Source of the DNA: Hoplostethus atlanticus
Lineage: Eukaryota; Chordata; Actinopteri; Trachichthyiformes; Trachichthyidae
Reading direction: 5' to 3'
Length of the DNA: 64,000 nucleotides
NCBI GenBank assembly: GCA_034670405.1
Contig: JAXDDX010000046.1
Coordinates: 1,858,501-1,922,500 of the forward strand
Below the pieces are notes generated by a model. That model was not told where the DNA came from, searched no databases, and saw only the letters and a list, made by a program, of their open reading frames with translations. Positions 28,920 to 47,718 of the stretch are shown here, piece by piece; the stretch's first letter is position 1, and each line of letters begins with the position of its first letter. The translations under genes were made by a program, and so were the position numbers.

Positions 28920-30866
28920 CTGTAGTAGAACAATACCTTGGCTCTGGCAGTGACAGACTCCGTAAATCCGGCCACAGCAAGCTGGAAGGTTTCCTCCCAG
29001 CAGCAGCAGCAGCAGCAAGACTCACTGACTAGCCCTTGACCTAGTAAAAACCTACCAGCAGTACATGGGATATAACTGCTAGAGCATTCTCTCCAGCAAG
29101 CACACTTCATTTGAGTTTTGATTTATTTTTCTGGACCTGCACATGGGAAGCTTGCTTGGTGCTTTGATCCTGCCAGGGTCAACCTTGCAGCCAAACTTGG
29201 GCCGAGATGTTACGCTTTATGAGGTAGAATGAGATAAGAGAAAGTGGAGGAGTGGCCCCACTGAAACATCAGAAGTTTCTGACCCTGCCATATTGTACTG
29301 TGTCTTTATAGCTCTACGGGACACAATTTAAATCATCCACCCCACAGAACAGTAAAATCCACAGAGCATCTCCCCTCTCTGTAACTATGAGCTCATCCAC
29401 CTCCAACGCATTATTCTCTCCTCTGTTCTTTTTTAGGTTGCCTATTCTGCTCAGATACTGGAACCAAGAAAGCAGTGGAGCAACCAAGACTGAAAAGGAG
29501 ACTGTTGGTGTCTGTACAACAAACACTGTAGGCTAGCAATTGTCAGGCTAATACCCTGACTGAGTATGAATATGTTCTAATCTGTACAGCAAATATTTCA
29601 TTAAGAGCTCAGCTTTGAATATAGTCTAGCAGTGTTGGCTGAGTTGAAGTTTAAGTATTTAAATGGTGAAGATGGTGAGTAACATAGTGGTAGTGATGTG
29701 TTTCCTCCATACCTATGAATTTTGGGCCCCCTGAAAGAATATTGCTCTGGGGTACCCCTCCCCTTAGAAAAAATACACATATACACAACACAAGGCAATA
29801 TTTGTTTTGGATAATTAATAGTGAGCTACTCAGAAATACAATTTTATTGTTTAAGCCTACTCTGCACCTAAAGCGAAACGGCGTGCCTTTTTACTGCCAA
29901 AATCACTTATGATGTAGGATGTTTGGGCAGGGCTAGCATGTAGGTTTAGGTTGGATCTGCAACTCTCTCACTTTGAACCTGCTTAACTGAGCAAGACTGA
30001 GATAACAGTCCTCCAGGAGGGAGGGAGGGAGGGGGAGGGGGAGAGGGAGAGAGGGAGAGAGAGAGAGAGACACACACACACGGCACTCACCTGATAAAAC
30101 ACCCCATTACAACACGAGAAGGGAAAGCAAAGGGAGAAATTAGTGGGAAAACAATGAGAGAAGAATGTGTTGGACACAACAGGTTGCCACACACACACGT
30201 TTGCTCTAAGAGTTCACTAGGTCAGAGTTCACATGGGAGAACAAAACCTGACACCCAAACACAGAGATCAGAAAAAAAGACATAGGGGGAGGAGAAACAG
30301 CAGAACATGTAGTGAAATCCACCAACCAAATGAAACCTGAGGTATCTAACTACATGGGTGAGAGAGAAACAGAAAGAGAGACAGAAACGTAGTGCAAGAC
30401 AGAAACAGATAGAGAGCAACAGAGAAACAGAATCAGAGAGAGAGACAGAAAGAGAGCAAGACCGACAGAAACAGAGAGACTCTGCTTAATGTGGCCATGG
30501 TTGCTTCTCTTAACATAGCAGGTAGTTACTTTACTTTACTCCCATCTGATAGCAGCTACGAAAGATTCATCTCACACAAGAACAATGTTACATTGTGTGC
30601 TTCTGTCAGTAAGTGTGTGTGCAAGTGTGTGTGTGTGAGTGTGAGTGTGAGTGTGAGTGTGTGTGTGTGTGAGATAGAGAGAGAAACCAAGCCTGCATTT
30701 AATGGAAGAGGAGCAACAGCTGAGGCTGAACAAACAGCTGTATCTCTTCAACGCCTGCACTCCTCCCCTCCCCCTCTCCCTCGTTCCCTCTCCCCCTGAA
30801 TGAGCCCCTCACACCCCTCTCTGATCCTCCTCTCCCACAGAGCAACATGGCCAGGGGCTACACTGT

Positions 30867-30909
<43 letters not shown>

Positions 30910-33900
30910 CCGCCCAAGTTACACAGACAGTATTAGTTCAAACCTCTGTTCTCCTCTCAGAAGACAAGCACAGACAGGATGCATGAGCTACCAAACATTC
31001 ATCTCTATTGACTAAAAATAGGCAAGACATTGTTTCCAGCAGTGCTGTCGCCCTCCCTCTACCCAAACCCCTCCAGCCCTCCCAGCACTACCAGACCCTC
31101 AGTATGACACAACTGCAGAAATGTCTAGATTCTCTTTCCGATTTAAACATTTTACTAGGTACCAGTCACGTTGTTAACTGCAGCTCTACTGTTAATATGA
31201 TTGTGTTTCATTTCACTGTGCACCTGAGGGTGGGAACAAAGTTAAATTGAAATGCTGTCACCGCAGTATCGGTGGTACCAACACTTTGTATGTGTGTGTG
31301 CAGGCATGTGAGCGTGAGAGTTAGTGTCTGCGTGTTTAGACCCGTCCTGTGGGAAACATGACAACGGTAACAGGTTGTCTCAGTCACACAGATCTGAATG
31401 GATTCTACAACATGACAAGAGAGAAACACATCTACTGAAGAAGTGAATCACCGGCAACTGTCTACTAGAGAAGTGCTGGGTGGAGAAAGGAGGGAACAGA
31501 GAGGAACAAAGAAAAGAAAAACAACGGTTAAGGAGCGGATAAGGCCTCAAGCTCACACACTTTGTTCTCAAGGCCAAAAGGCCCACAATGTACCTGAGAC
31601 TGGCCTATCTGATGTGGAAAAAAGTGAGAGAGAGAAAATGTCAAGAAAGTGAGAGAAAGAGAGAGAGAGAGAAAGAAAGAAAGAGAGGAGATTTGTGTTT
31701 GTCTGTATCTGATCTATTGTCTTTGGCAGGGTTCAGAACCAAGTTCACAAGTTTCCATGACATAGCCGAGGCTGAGCTCTCAGTTTAGCTGCCTAGCCAA
31801 GACACTTGGGGGTAGACAGACAGACAGGACTGTGTGTCTCAGCCTAAAGCCTCTTCTCCAGTACCGATAGACTGGTGGAAAACCCATGGATGGGATCAGG
31901 ACCACATGCAGGGAAGTGGAAGGGTGTGGCATTTGTCTGTTTATGCACACTCAGCCAGTGGTGGGATTAAACTTGTGTGTCTACATGTACACACAATAAG
32001 CTTTGGTCCCAGTTCTCCATCTATAAAACAAAAAGCCACAGTAGTCCAGACCCCCCAATGAGAGTGACAAGTTGTGGCATGAAACCATTTACTGGCAGGG
32101 TGGTGGGCTGGATGTGATTCTTCAACCACAAGACCCAGTCACACATACCTGAAGAACCTGCTGCAGGAAGAGCCAAACCATATCTAACTTAGTAAACAGA
32201 ACTTGAAGCATGTTAACAGATTATGGGATGCACAATTGGGCAAAACAATATAGGAATATACCAATACTCCATGCTACCACTTTAGCATACACTATGGCTA
32301 CATTAATACTGCAGCAGAAAGTGTTCAAAATGTTCCCCTCAAAAGTGACATAAATCTGATTATTTCAAATCGATGTGAACAGCAAAAAGCGGCATGCACA
32401 TTTTGTCTAATTTGATCCAGACCACACTACTATGTGGTACTAAATCTCATTCTCAGGGACATGATTTTTTCAGCGTTATCAGTTATGGACTTGAGATGGT
32501 TGAGATTTTGCGCCGACAGTAGGGACAGTAGGGACAGTAGGGATATACACAACTGTTATAGTTCTTTCTGGCCTATATCATCTCATGATGAAGTCGTCAA
32601 TTTACACGCAAATACAATAAAATCCAATAAATAAAGAGCCATCATTGCGCACCTTCCATGTTAGCTAGCTTGACCAAAGTAGCGCAGGAATAATGACAGG
32701 AGTGATGTTTTTGTGATTGTAAATCTTTTCAAAATGTCTTACAGTTCACATTGGTATTGGATATAGGTTACATTATATATAGGTTATATTTTAAAATAGA
32801 TAGAGAATAAATATAATTGCCTGCAGTATGAACACAGCCATGTGTGACTGTAGGCCACTAGCATTATCTCAGAAAATGAGAACTTGTAGCACCTCTAAAG
32901 CTAAATGGTAAGTAATCTTAAATGATAAGCGGCCAAGTCTGGCAACTTTGTGTAGGAAATTGTTAAAAATGGATGGGAAATATGATTCAAAAAAATCTTT
33001 TTTGGAACTACCTTGAGACTAGTTTCCCTGTTTTTGTATGGAACTGAATTTAATGGGGAATAAGAGACTGTGCACAGCAACAAACCACTGTGCAATTGAT
33101 GAATATGGTTCACCTGAAATAATGCCAGAAAATAAATGTGCCAAGTGGCTTCAGTTAATTATATTTAATTTCCTTTTAAGTATGAATCTAGAGGCCACAT
33201 AATCAAAATGTACACCTATTTCTAACTAAAAGGTCAGTCTTACTTTAGATATTGCTCGTCCCTTACCATCATTAAACATAGTGTATACAAAAGTGTCAGC
33301 ATGGAAGAGCGCACAATATCTACTGGGAATACACTGACAATTTTGGTGGTTAAGTTCTGAACTTGAAGTTCTCTCTTTAAGCAGAACACTGCTCCCTCAC
33401 GCTCTACTCCACGGTTGGCCTTAGGAGACCATCCCAGATATGCAGAGCAGAATGCTGGATGCCACAGAAGGCATCAGGTGGAACAAGACCCTCAGGCCCT
33501 TAACCACAGCCTTGTCCCTAAACTCACATTTGACCCCTGACTCCTGACCCCATGACCCCACACACCAAGTCTGGCTTCCACCTATCAGCTGGATGAGTTG
33601 GGCATATGTTCTCTTAAAAAATATTGTGTATGTGTGTGGGCTTGTCATTCCAATCTTTTCATCTAGTCCTGTCTGATGGGCTCTAATAGGCAAAGCCTAA
33701 CTGGAATCTATTAGCGCAATTAGGCGTGGTGTGGCCTCATCAGCAAAAGCCCAAGACCAAGATACCAGCAGTAGGTGTCACAACACTCACACACACATTT
33801 AGTCACATGGGCTTGACCGAGCCCCAAGCAGCATGGCCCCAAGGCGACACAGTTTCACCTTGCCTGCTGTCCTCTCTCCAGCTCTTTACCTTCTCGCCTA

Positions 33901-35310
33901 CTACACCAAACTATCCACGCAATACAAGGGCCTAGTGTTATTCTGTGTAAAATAGAGTGTGGATGGTGGTGGTCTCAGTGAGAGGGCGATGGAGGCTGAT
34001 AAGACCAGAGGAATCAGCCTCTCCATCTCCAAAGCCAGGATACGGCTCAGCCCAGCTCCATACAACCATGAACTGTTTACATAGACACCAGGAGGAGAGG
34101 ACGGTGAGGAAGTAGAAAGACAGATGGGTGGGGGGGTGAAGGTGGGGATGAGCAATGTATGTGGTGCATGTGGAGCATGCAACAGAGGAGACACTCTCAA
34201 CTGAATCAGAGAGAGTCAAAACTTAGGCAGACGGGAAAGGGCTAAACCACCATCAGGTCCCGCTCACGACAAGGGGTAAATGAGAGAAAAGTAACGGAAA
34301 AGACAGGATAGGAATTAGTGAGGAGAATGGGGTAAGACAGGGAAAGTGGTGCAGTCCACTGGCTGTGTAGCCTTTCATGTGTGAGCCACTCCCTGTCAGT
34401 GGTTAAATACAGGCTGAAATGTACTGAACACTCCAGGCCTCCTGCCGCTGCTCAGCCTGTTGTGGTGTGCGTTGGGGGGGGAGGCCAGATTCAGCCATCA
34501 GTCATGGGTGACTGTCTGTGCACTCGCCGCTTCAACAGTGTGCGTCCTACTGCTCTTGGCGGCCTCAACTTCTCCTAAACAAGCTCTGTGATTACAACAT
34601 GGCAGGAACCAGAGGAAAAGACACTAATAATAAAACACTGGTGTAAGAAGAGGCTGTTTTCCACTACTTCCTCAAATCCAGAATGTTCTGAGTAAAGAAA
34701 AAAACACATTGCTCAATCTAAACAGTGAACGTGGTGCCTGCCTCCGAAATTTCAGAAGTGAAAGTTGGGCATTATTCTGGCCTTTCTATCTGACTCTCTC
34801 ACATACAAACAGCTGAACTAGAACACCCACTTCAACCAATTGTCAGCAGCATCAGAAACACCTCGGATATGACAACCGTTATCAAGCACACAACCAGACA
34901 CAATATTATTATCACTGTTCCAAAGACAAGTTCTCAAGTGCAAAGAACGGTCATTACTCCCATAGCAATAGAGGCGATCCAGGCCTGCGTTACGTGGTGC
35001 CAACAGGAAACGGGATTAGAGAAGCTTCGGGAACACAGAAGACTAGCTTCGTCTTTGTTTTTAGACTAGCGCAGCTGTGACAGAGCCAAGGCTGTGCAAG
35101 CATCAGAAGAGAGTGTGACGACATGTGACTTTGCAGTTCCATCTGTGCTGAATGGATGTGCCAGACAGACACATGGCGTTACCCCGGCAACTGAGCAACA
35201 GCGTCAGTTGGAGGACACGCAGGGAAAAAGAAAAGACTTGATGCAGACCAAAACTCCTTCAGAATACCTATAGCGTCCAGCAAAAGACTATAACATGGCT
35301 GGTGGTTTCA

Positions 35311-35427
<117 letters not shown>

Positions 35428-38400
35428 GTAACATAACCCGAGACGGACCAGGGTTTGCGATTGCTGACGCACAAGCCCTGTGGTGTTTTCTCTCTTTCTC
35501 TCGTACACACGCACACACGCGGCTCTGATTCTGACAGGGAGTTTCATTTCGCACACAGATGTAATCTCTAACTAATCACATTTGCAGGCCCTGGACAGAG
35601 CAGCTACACCACACTGCAGAACAGATGGGTCCATGCACACTGGGCAGCTCTGGGATTAGTTTAGCCCTGTAGGTGGAGGTGGATTGTAGAGTTACTGGGG
35701 GGGATTACAATAGAAAGTGGTTGGTACTCAAATGACAACGTTGAGAGGCATCTATTTCAAGTAGGTCTAATCATTGAAAGTAGGAAAATTGGCATCATTG
35801 TTGCGTTGGTGCTCATCCCCCTCAACTTCTGTGAAGGTATATCCTCTCTAAATTATTTTCTAAGACCCACTGCTGAAGAACTCCTGGCCAACGGCTTAGC
35901 AATGACAAGAAAGCACTTAGCATCGATAATTCTGTGTTATACACAAAATGAAGTAATTCAAAATAGCACTGCAACAGAGTGAGCAAACGACAAAGACCCT
36001 GTGGACAGCAAAGTAATTGATGGATTAAACATATCCGCCAGAAGCTTACATTCTTTCTGTTGGCAAGCAACAGATATGCAGCATGAGCATATTTGTTTAC
36101 AGTTAGGAAGAGACACAAAACAGGACAAACCCCAAAATATACAATGATAATCCAATGCAGCGTTTATCAAGGCGATGTGTGTATGAATGGGTCTTGCTTA
36201 GTTTAACACTAACAATGCAAATCTTCAGGCTACTCTTTCCCCTCCAAGGCCGATAGAATACTGGATCATCCATATTTTATTGGATTAAACCGCATGTGGC
36301 CAAATGCTTAGGCTTTCAAGCATATCATCATCCTTACAACGTATGTGCCCACTGGCAGCTATAGTTGTTTTGAATGGGTGATTCTAGAGACCTTAAGGAT
36401 AAAGTATTTATGTCAATAACAAATACATCGTGGTCATATGAAAATGGCAATTTATCAGGGACATTTGGCTTCATCATGCCTTCAGGAAGTGTGGTCAGGA
36501 ATTTGAGTGTCATGTGACAAGAAAGAGGTAGAACCCTCAATATATTTTCTTGAGAACCTTTATTTGATTGTTTTCTTACATTCTATTAACGCAAAACCTT
36601 TATAATATCTAAAAAATATATATTTCCAGAAGAAAAATAAGATCTATATACTTCGGCAGCTATGGTTGCCAGTGGGCTTAAATGGGTTACGCTCTAATCT
36701 CTGAGAGAACTACTTGGATAAACCTGTCTCACCAACTCACTAACCACTGTCCAATAGGATGTTGTGCACGTTTTCTTTCAAGACCTTTTTCCAGCTGTGG
36801 TAGCCTATGACAACTCCTATCTTTCGCCTGAGTTTAGCCTAAATCAGATGATTCCAAGTAACAACCAAAAGGAATTCCTAACAGATTCCATCTCTGACAT
36901 ATGGAAGACTGAGGCCCTCCAGCATTTGGAAAGAATTTGGTTTCATCTCCCTTTCTGGGATAAACTGTAGTCATATGTAGCCATTCAATCAGACAACACT
37001 TTCAACAATGCTATGCCTATCACTGGAATAAATATCATTGTTTTCCAATACATCCATTTGACTATTCAAATAGGGCTGCTGAATCTAAATGAGATTGTTT
37101 TCAGACTTTTTCTTTTTTTACACAAGTCGACACCACAGCACTGTAAAAGCATCTCAGTTATGAGTTTGAACCTGTGGCCTGTGGGTCATATGTTAAGTGT
37201 TGAGAACAGCAGCTCCACACAGCCACACCAAATATCGATACGGAACATTCCTCAGAGTTCTTTAAAACGGGGTCAGGGTGCAAGCAGCAGCAACCTCCCA
37301 CATAAAGGACACTGACACAAAGAGTGTGTTAGAGAACAGGGTTTGAGCAGAAGCAGGCTTTGTTTTAAAGAAAACAAAAGGGAGACTAATCATGAAATAG
37401 GCTGCTGATTCTGAAGCTAATTCTGTTTGACAGTAACAGAACTGGCCCACTGGCCCACTGTGTGTGTGCTCCAAGTACACGTCTTTCAATATTCAGTATT
37501 CTTGACTTTGGCCATCCACAATTGAAGGTAATAACGACAGATGCATTCAGCCAGCCAGCAAGCAATGCCATTCTTTTGGAATTAGCAGAGAAATGAGATT
37601 TGGAGAAATAGCTCTTAGCTCTCTTTAGTTCAGTTAATAGATGTAAGAATGATTAGCAGTAATATTTTGGGGTCTTATGGTTCTCTTTGTCTATGTAGTA
37701 ATGCCAGTTATGATAGGATAGGTTACTTTGACCATTTGTATTAGACCTAAATAGTCAAAGATTCATTTGTAATGAAAAGTTCAACAGATACCTCCATTTT
37801 GGTTTAAATAATGAATACAGGTTAGGTCTGTATTTTTAATGTGGAATTTAAATTCTTCTTCTTGGAATAGGAAGTATGTCTAGCCTCATGTTACAAAGAA
37901 TAGATTCATTACTGAAGACTATCAGTCATCAAAATCAATATTATTGATCCACAGATGTGCTTACATTAATGGAGCTAGACAATAAAGTAAGGCATGTGCA
38001 GAATAGCTTGCTAAATGTTGGCGTCCTGTCGACGCCGATCGAATTGTGAAAGCTTTATTTCAGAATGAAACACCTGCCAGCGGAGCCTGGGAGTAGCCCC
38101 TCTTGCTCAAGCCCTTTAGAAACTTGCCCCTATAAACACATCCAAATCCTCAGTGTCCAGAGCCGCGGGTCACCCCTTTGCTGTATTAACAAATCCCCCC
38201 TACTTGCTGACTTTGTTTACTTTCATAATAACTTTAGGCCTGAACATCCATGCCGATTCTATCACCAAGATACCAGCTATGACTACAACTATTGTTGGTG
38301 AATGAACCTACGCCACACCCAGAGCACTCCCCGGAGGCGAACTGTACACGGGGTTCAACCGCCAATGAGGTATCCAGAGCCAGCAGAGGGCATGGCTGTT

Positions 38401-39095
38401 GATAAGCTCTGCTGGGCTAACAACACATCAGAGACTTAAGGGTGCAAAGATATAGCGCGCAAAATGGGTTAACCTGAAGCCGCCGTCCCCCAAAACAGCA
38501 GGGTACTGTGTGGCGACTTAAGTAAACAAAGTAAGACTGTACGGGAGGGATCACAAATGGCTGGCTAGCTAACTACCCCCCCCACACACACACACACACA
38601 CACACACTATTTTCTGCCACAACATCAAGCTCAGCAGACAGTGTTTGCACATTAGCATGTTGCAGAGTTGGCTAGCTCACGTTAGCTTGGTAACGGAGCG
38701 CGTGATTTAATATTATATCGAGCTCCTTTTCTTGGTGGTGTGGGCGACTTTATAATCACGTGGGTGGCGGTAGGGATAAAACAACAGCTAAATAAACCCA
38801 CCGGACCCAGCTTCCTACAGATAATCTGTATTACAAAGACTTCCCCGTTTTACGAATTACTCACAGAACCCCGGCCCCTTCCTCCTGATGGATGCCCATC
38901 TACTATGATAAGGGCGAAACCTGTACATCAAAACAAACACACCCGAAACCGTTTGAGCGGCTTAACTGTAACGTTAGCTAGCTAGCTCACTGGCTGACAT
39001 TTCCACGAGTGTAATTCCCCATACCTATAAGATAATTTTCTAAATGGTGCTGCAAACGATAGCAAACTTTGTCTCATATTATACTACGCCCTCAC

Positions 39096-39340
39096 CTCTC
39101 AGCGAAGTGCACCGTTTCTATTCTTTCTTCTTCTTCCAAGATTCAAGTCTGCTCCACAGCCACCGGCAGAACACTGCAGACAGATAGCTAACCGTTAGGC
39201 TAACAACCGGAGCGATGCGCCTCACAACAGCTGTGTTCTGTTTTGAATGAGGGTTGAGGAGACACACTGCCAACGGGCGGAGCTTCGAGGGCGCAAGGGG
39301 GACCCACCCGCCCTTATCCAAAATAAAAAGGCTCGGTTTA
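39096..39340 (-). promoter_or_regulatory. ralgps2: Probable first non-coding exon and promoter of ralgps2
   Basis: On the minus strand a donor GTGAGG lies at about 39090-39095. It follows GC-rich, CpG-containing sequence with no long frame. It sits upstream of the coding exons and just past coa7's 3' end, where a 5' UTR exon would be expected. An AT-rich stretch near 39320-39335 could be a core promoter. This is inference from position, CpG content and the donor; the transcription start is not visible. The upper boundary is approximate. Confidence 0.4.
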
Positions 39341-40288
39341 TTCGTTTTATGGCGATGTTTGATTAATGTCTACGTTGTTTGTCTGTTGCTATAAAATATC
39401 CTGTAAAATTCTAGCACATAGCCCCCCCCCGCGCTAATGTAGTCCCTAGTTTTACAACGGTCATGCACTGTGTTTTGGGAAGACAGCTGAGTTCATGTCT
39501 TTGATTTCGACTCCCTCTTGTGGTACAATCACCACTTGGCCTGTACAAGTGATCATGGACGTGTATTAGGTTTCATGTGTAATTCTGGATATTGTAGACT
39601 TGTATTCTTACTACTCTCAATTCTAATGGATTAATCAAACAGTTGTTCGCAGATTTTAATTACAATGAGGTCATTTTATTTAGAGATGTTTCTGAATTAT
39701 CAAGGATTCAATGGAGAGAGCTTAATAGTTGACTTGCAAATTTGGCATGTGATGTTTGTTTTTTTCAGAATTCCTCTTCAAACGTTTAGCTGAACAGTGA
39801 AAAATATGTTTTGCTGGAGAGAGATAACACCTCGGTGTTCTATTGTAGTATATGTAGGCTGATCAGACAAAAAGTGTATTGAGTTCAATCTGCCCATGAA
39901 CCCTGTGCTCAGGCCTAATAAATTATATACTACACGGTATAATTATTTAAGTTGGAAAAGTACAAATTAAATACAGAATAACTGCAAGTGGTGCACCTCC
40001 ACATTTTATTGCATTCATATCTTCTAATATATGTTTGACTGACAATCTACCCATACAAATAGCAATGTTGTAATGTGTAAATTGTGGTGTGTATAAACTG
40101 TAGATGAGGTAAATAGATTAATTTTAACAATTATTTTTTAAATTAACAACAAAACAACTCAAAACTTTTAACAGCTATACACAGAGGTTGAACGGGTATT
40201 GTGTGACTACACACATAGGCTGGGTCACAAAGACAACATGACAGACAAAAAGACCATCACATGTGATGATAAACCAAGACTATAAACA
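39341..40288. other. Intergenic stretch between ralgps2 5' end and coa7 3' end
   Basis: AT-rich, no recognisable gene or element. It separates a putative promoter from the 3' end of coa7. Confidence 0.5.
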
Positions 40289-40294
40289 TTTATT
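40289..40294 (-). terminator. coa7: coa7 candidate poly(A) signal
   Basis: AATAAA on the minus strand, only about 15 bases after the TGA stop, which would give an unusually short 3' UTR. A longer isoform using a more distant signal cannot be excluded. Confidence 0.4.
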
Positions 40295-40308
40295 CAGCCC
40301 CATTACAA

Positions 40309-41379
40309 TCACTCCCCAAACTTGAGCTGCCTTTCCTTCTCGATACCATGCAGCTCCCTCGCTCTATTCTTCAGCTCCTCTGCTTTCTTTTCATCCTTCT
40401 CGGTACCATCCCCAAGTTTGTACATACGACTTGCATTGGCACAGCCCCACACATGTCCCAGCTCACAGGCCCTGTTGGCATACTTCAAGGCTAGAGTCAT
40501 ATCTGGTGCCAACCCTTTGCCCTGAATGAACAAAGCACTGAGGTTAAAACAAGAGGGAGCAAAGCCACCAGTGCATGCCTTCTCGTAGTACTGCCGGGCT
40601 GTTGTAGTATCAGATCCTCCGTCCATAGCCCGTCCATCATGGGCTAACAGACCGACATTATGGCAGGCATCAATAGACTTCTTTCCTCCTGTGTTGCAGG
40701 AGCGCATAAAGCAGGAGTAGGCTGTTTTCAAACACTCAGTCACCCCACCTGGTGGAAAGATTTAGAAGACCAACAGAAAGCATGACAAACTCTGTTACCA
40801 AAATGACAGGTCTTCTTATTTCAAATTACAAAGAATTTCTGAACATGTTTGTTTAACTTTTACATTTTTGTCCCAACTCCTACAACACAACTTCAAAGGG
40901 AACCCCAACAGAATGGGTAAGTAAATAAGCAACAACAGTAAGTAATGTTACTAGTGTACCTTTGCCTGTGGCATGATAAGAACCCAATTTATAGCAGCTC
41001 TCTCCATGCCCATTTGTTTCACAGTTATGTTTGAGCACTTGTGCCGTGGATTCATAGTTTTTCCTCACCCCCTCCAAGTAGTCAGCTAGCCTTTGGCATC
41101 CTAAGAAAAAGATGCCACAAGAGAATGGGGATAAAAACGACTATTACAAGAAACACGCATTTTCAAAGAACATATACATTCAGGTATGGGTCGACAAATG
41201 TACCACAGTTCAAACATTTGTTCAAGGTTCCAGCAGTTCAGCACCACTTGTTATGGACAGCGCAGGTTTTTACCTTCAGGATCCTTCTCTCGGTAACACT
41301 GGTAGCTGTATTCCACCCCCAAATTGTCCAGAAACTGTTTAACCTCATTTTCATCTTCAAAGTTGATAAGGCCCGCCAT
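40309..41379 (-). CDS. coa7: Cytochrome c oxidase assembly factor 7 (Sel1-repeat protein)
   Basis: Three exons on the minus strand, 41274-41379, 40960-41100 and 40309-40748, give 228 aa (human about 231) with consistent phases and GT-AG borders. The N-terminus [14 protein letters not shown] is family-typical. The rest is Sel1-like helical repeats rich in paired cysteines; I count 12 Cys, for example C28/C37, [20 protein letters not shown] and [10 protein letters not shown]. There is no cleavable presequence. In the family these cysteines become disulfides through the MIA40 import route, and the protein acts in the mitochondrial intermembrane space to support complex IV assembly. The gene is complete and intact. 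It lies head to head with zyg11 (739 bp between start codons), an arrangement also seen around the human orthologue at 1p32.3. Confidence 0.96.
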
Positions 41380-42117
41380 ACTTGAGATGCTCTGCCAATT
41401 TCACGTGCGATTCTGTAACCTTGCAGCAATCACATGTACTGACAACTTACCACCACATCTACCACTTTTGACCTTGCTGTGTGGTGGGTTCCAAAGATAT
41501 TATTCGTATAATTAAAAATAAACCTCAGGGATAATCACTATTAACGTTGCGAACAAAACGTAACAGTTATACTAATGATAGTTTTCCTTTGAATAACTGG
41601 CGGTTAGGATGTTTCACGAAATCCATGCGTTCATCAATCCGACTTCCTGGTTTCTTATTCTTTCCAATGAGCTTCCGTACTCCAGCCCCTTCGCTCATGC
41701 ACTTCCTGGGTTGTGACCTTTGTTTACGGTCTGTCTAGTCAAAAATAGATCCAACTGCTCGCTGTGAGTAATTCCAGCAGGTTCCTTAAATCAGAGCAAC
41801 GTCCGCTACGCTAATTGATCGACATGCTTTAAAATGAACTCTAAAATATCAGAAAACTGTGTACATTTTTTCACGAAAGCCGATTTTCCACACCAGAAGC
41901 ACCAACAAGTTAGCTAGCTAGTTCGCTGACATTCGCTTTAGCTAGCTCGCCGTCCTCCCGCAGCTATTATCAGCAAGATTAACGTAACGCCAGGCCTGCT
42001 CTCAGGGGAACACTGCAAATTTGAGTCGGTCGACGGCTAGCAAGCGTTAGTGAAAACTGTCGTGAGGAAGAAGACAGGTCTTGCTTGCATTAGCTACACT
42101 ACAGTAAAACGTTAACC
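41380..42117. promoter_or_regulatory. Bidirectional promoter interval between coa7 and zyg11
   Basis: 738 bp separate the two divergent start codons. The interval has no frame of interest. It contains GC-rich CpG patches and several copies of the TAGCTAGC-type palindrome near 41915-41950, and it must hold the 5' UTRs and start sites of both genes. The shared-promoter role is inferred from orientation and distance. Confidence 0.55.
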
Positions 42118-47561
<5,444 letters not shown>

Positions 47562-47602
47562 CCAAGACGAGGACTTCACCCTATCAGTTGGGCCCCCCCA
47601 CA

Positions 47603-47718
47603 GTGAGTGAGTGAGTGAGTGAGTGAGTGAGTGAGTGAGTGAGTGAGTGAGTGAGTGAGTGAGTGAGTGAGTGAGTGAGTGAGTGAGTGAGTGAGTGTGT
47701 GTGTGTGTGTGTGTGTGT
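47603..47718. repeat. (GTGA)n followed by (GT)n microsatellite
   Basis: About 23 GTGA units (47603-47695) run directly into a pure GT run. It lies at the start of the inferred zyg11 3' UTR. GTGA contains TGA in every frame, so any read-through of the native stop would end here. Confidence 0.97.

Noticed and set aside
28990-29018. CAG repeat as a polyglutamine gene
   Set aside because: Only about six units, not in any supported exon.
47603-47695. zyg11 stop codon lying inside the GTGA repeat
   Set aside because: An early phase count suggested this. Recounting exon 17 (ends 47326) puts the stop at 47559-47561, 41 bases before the repeat.
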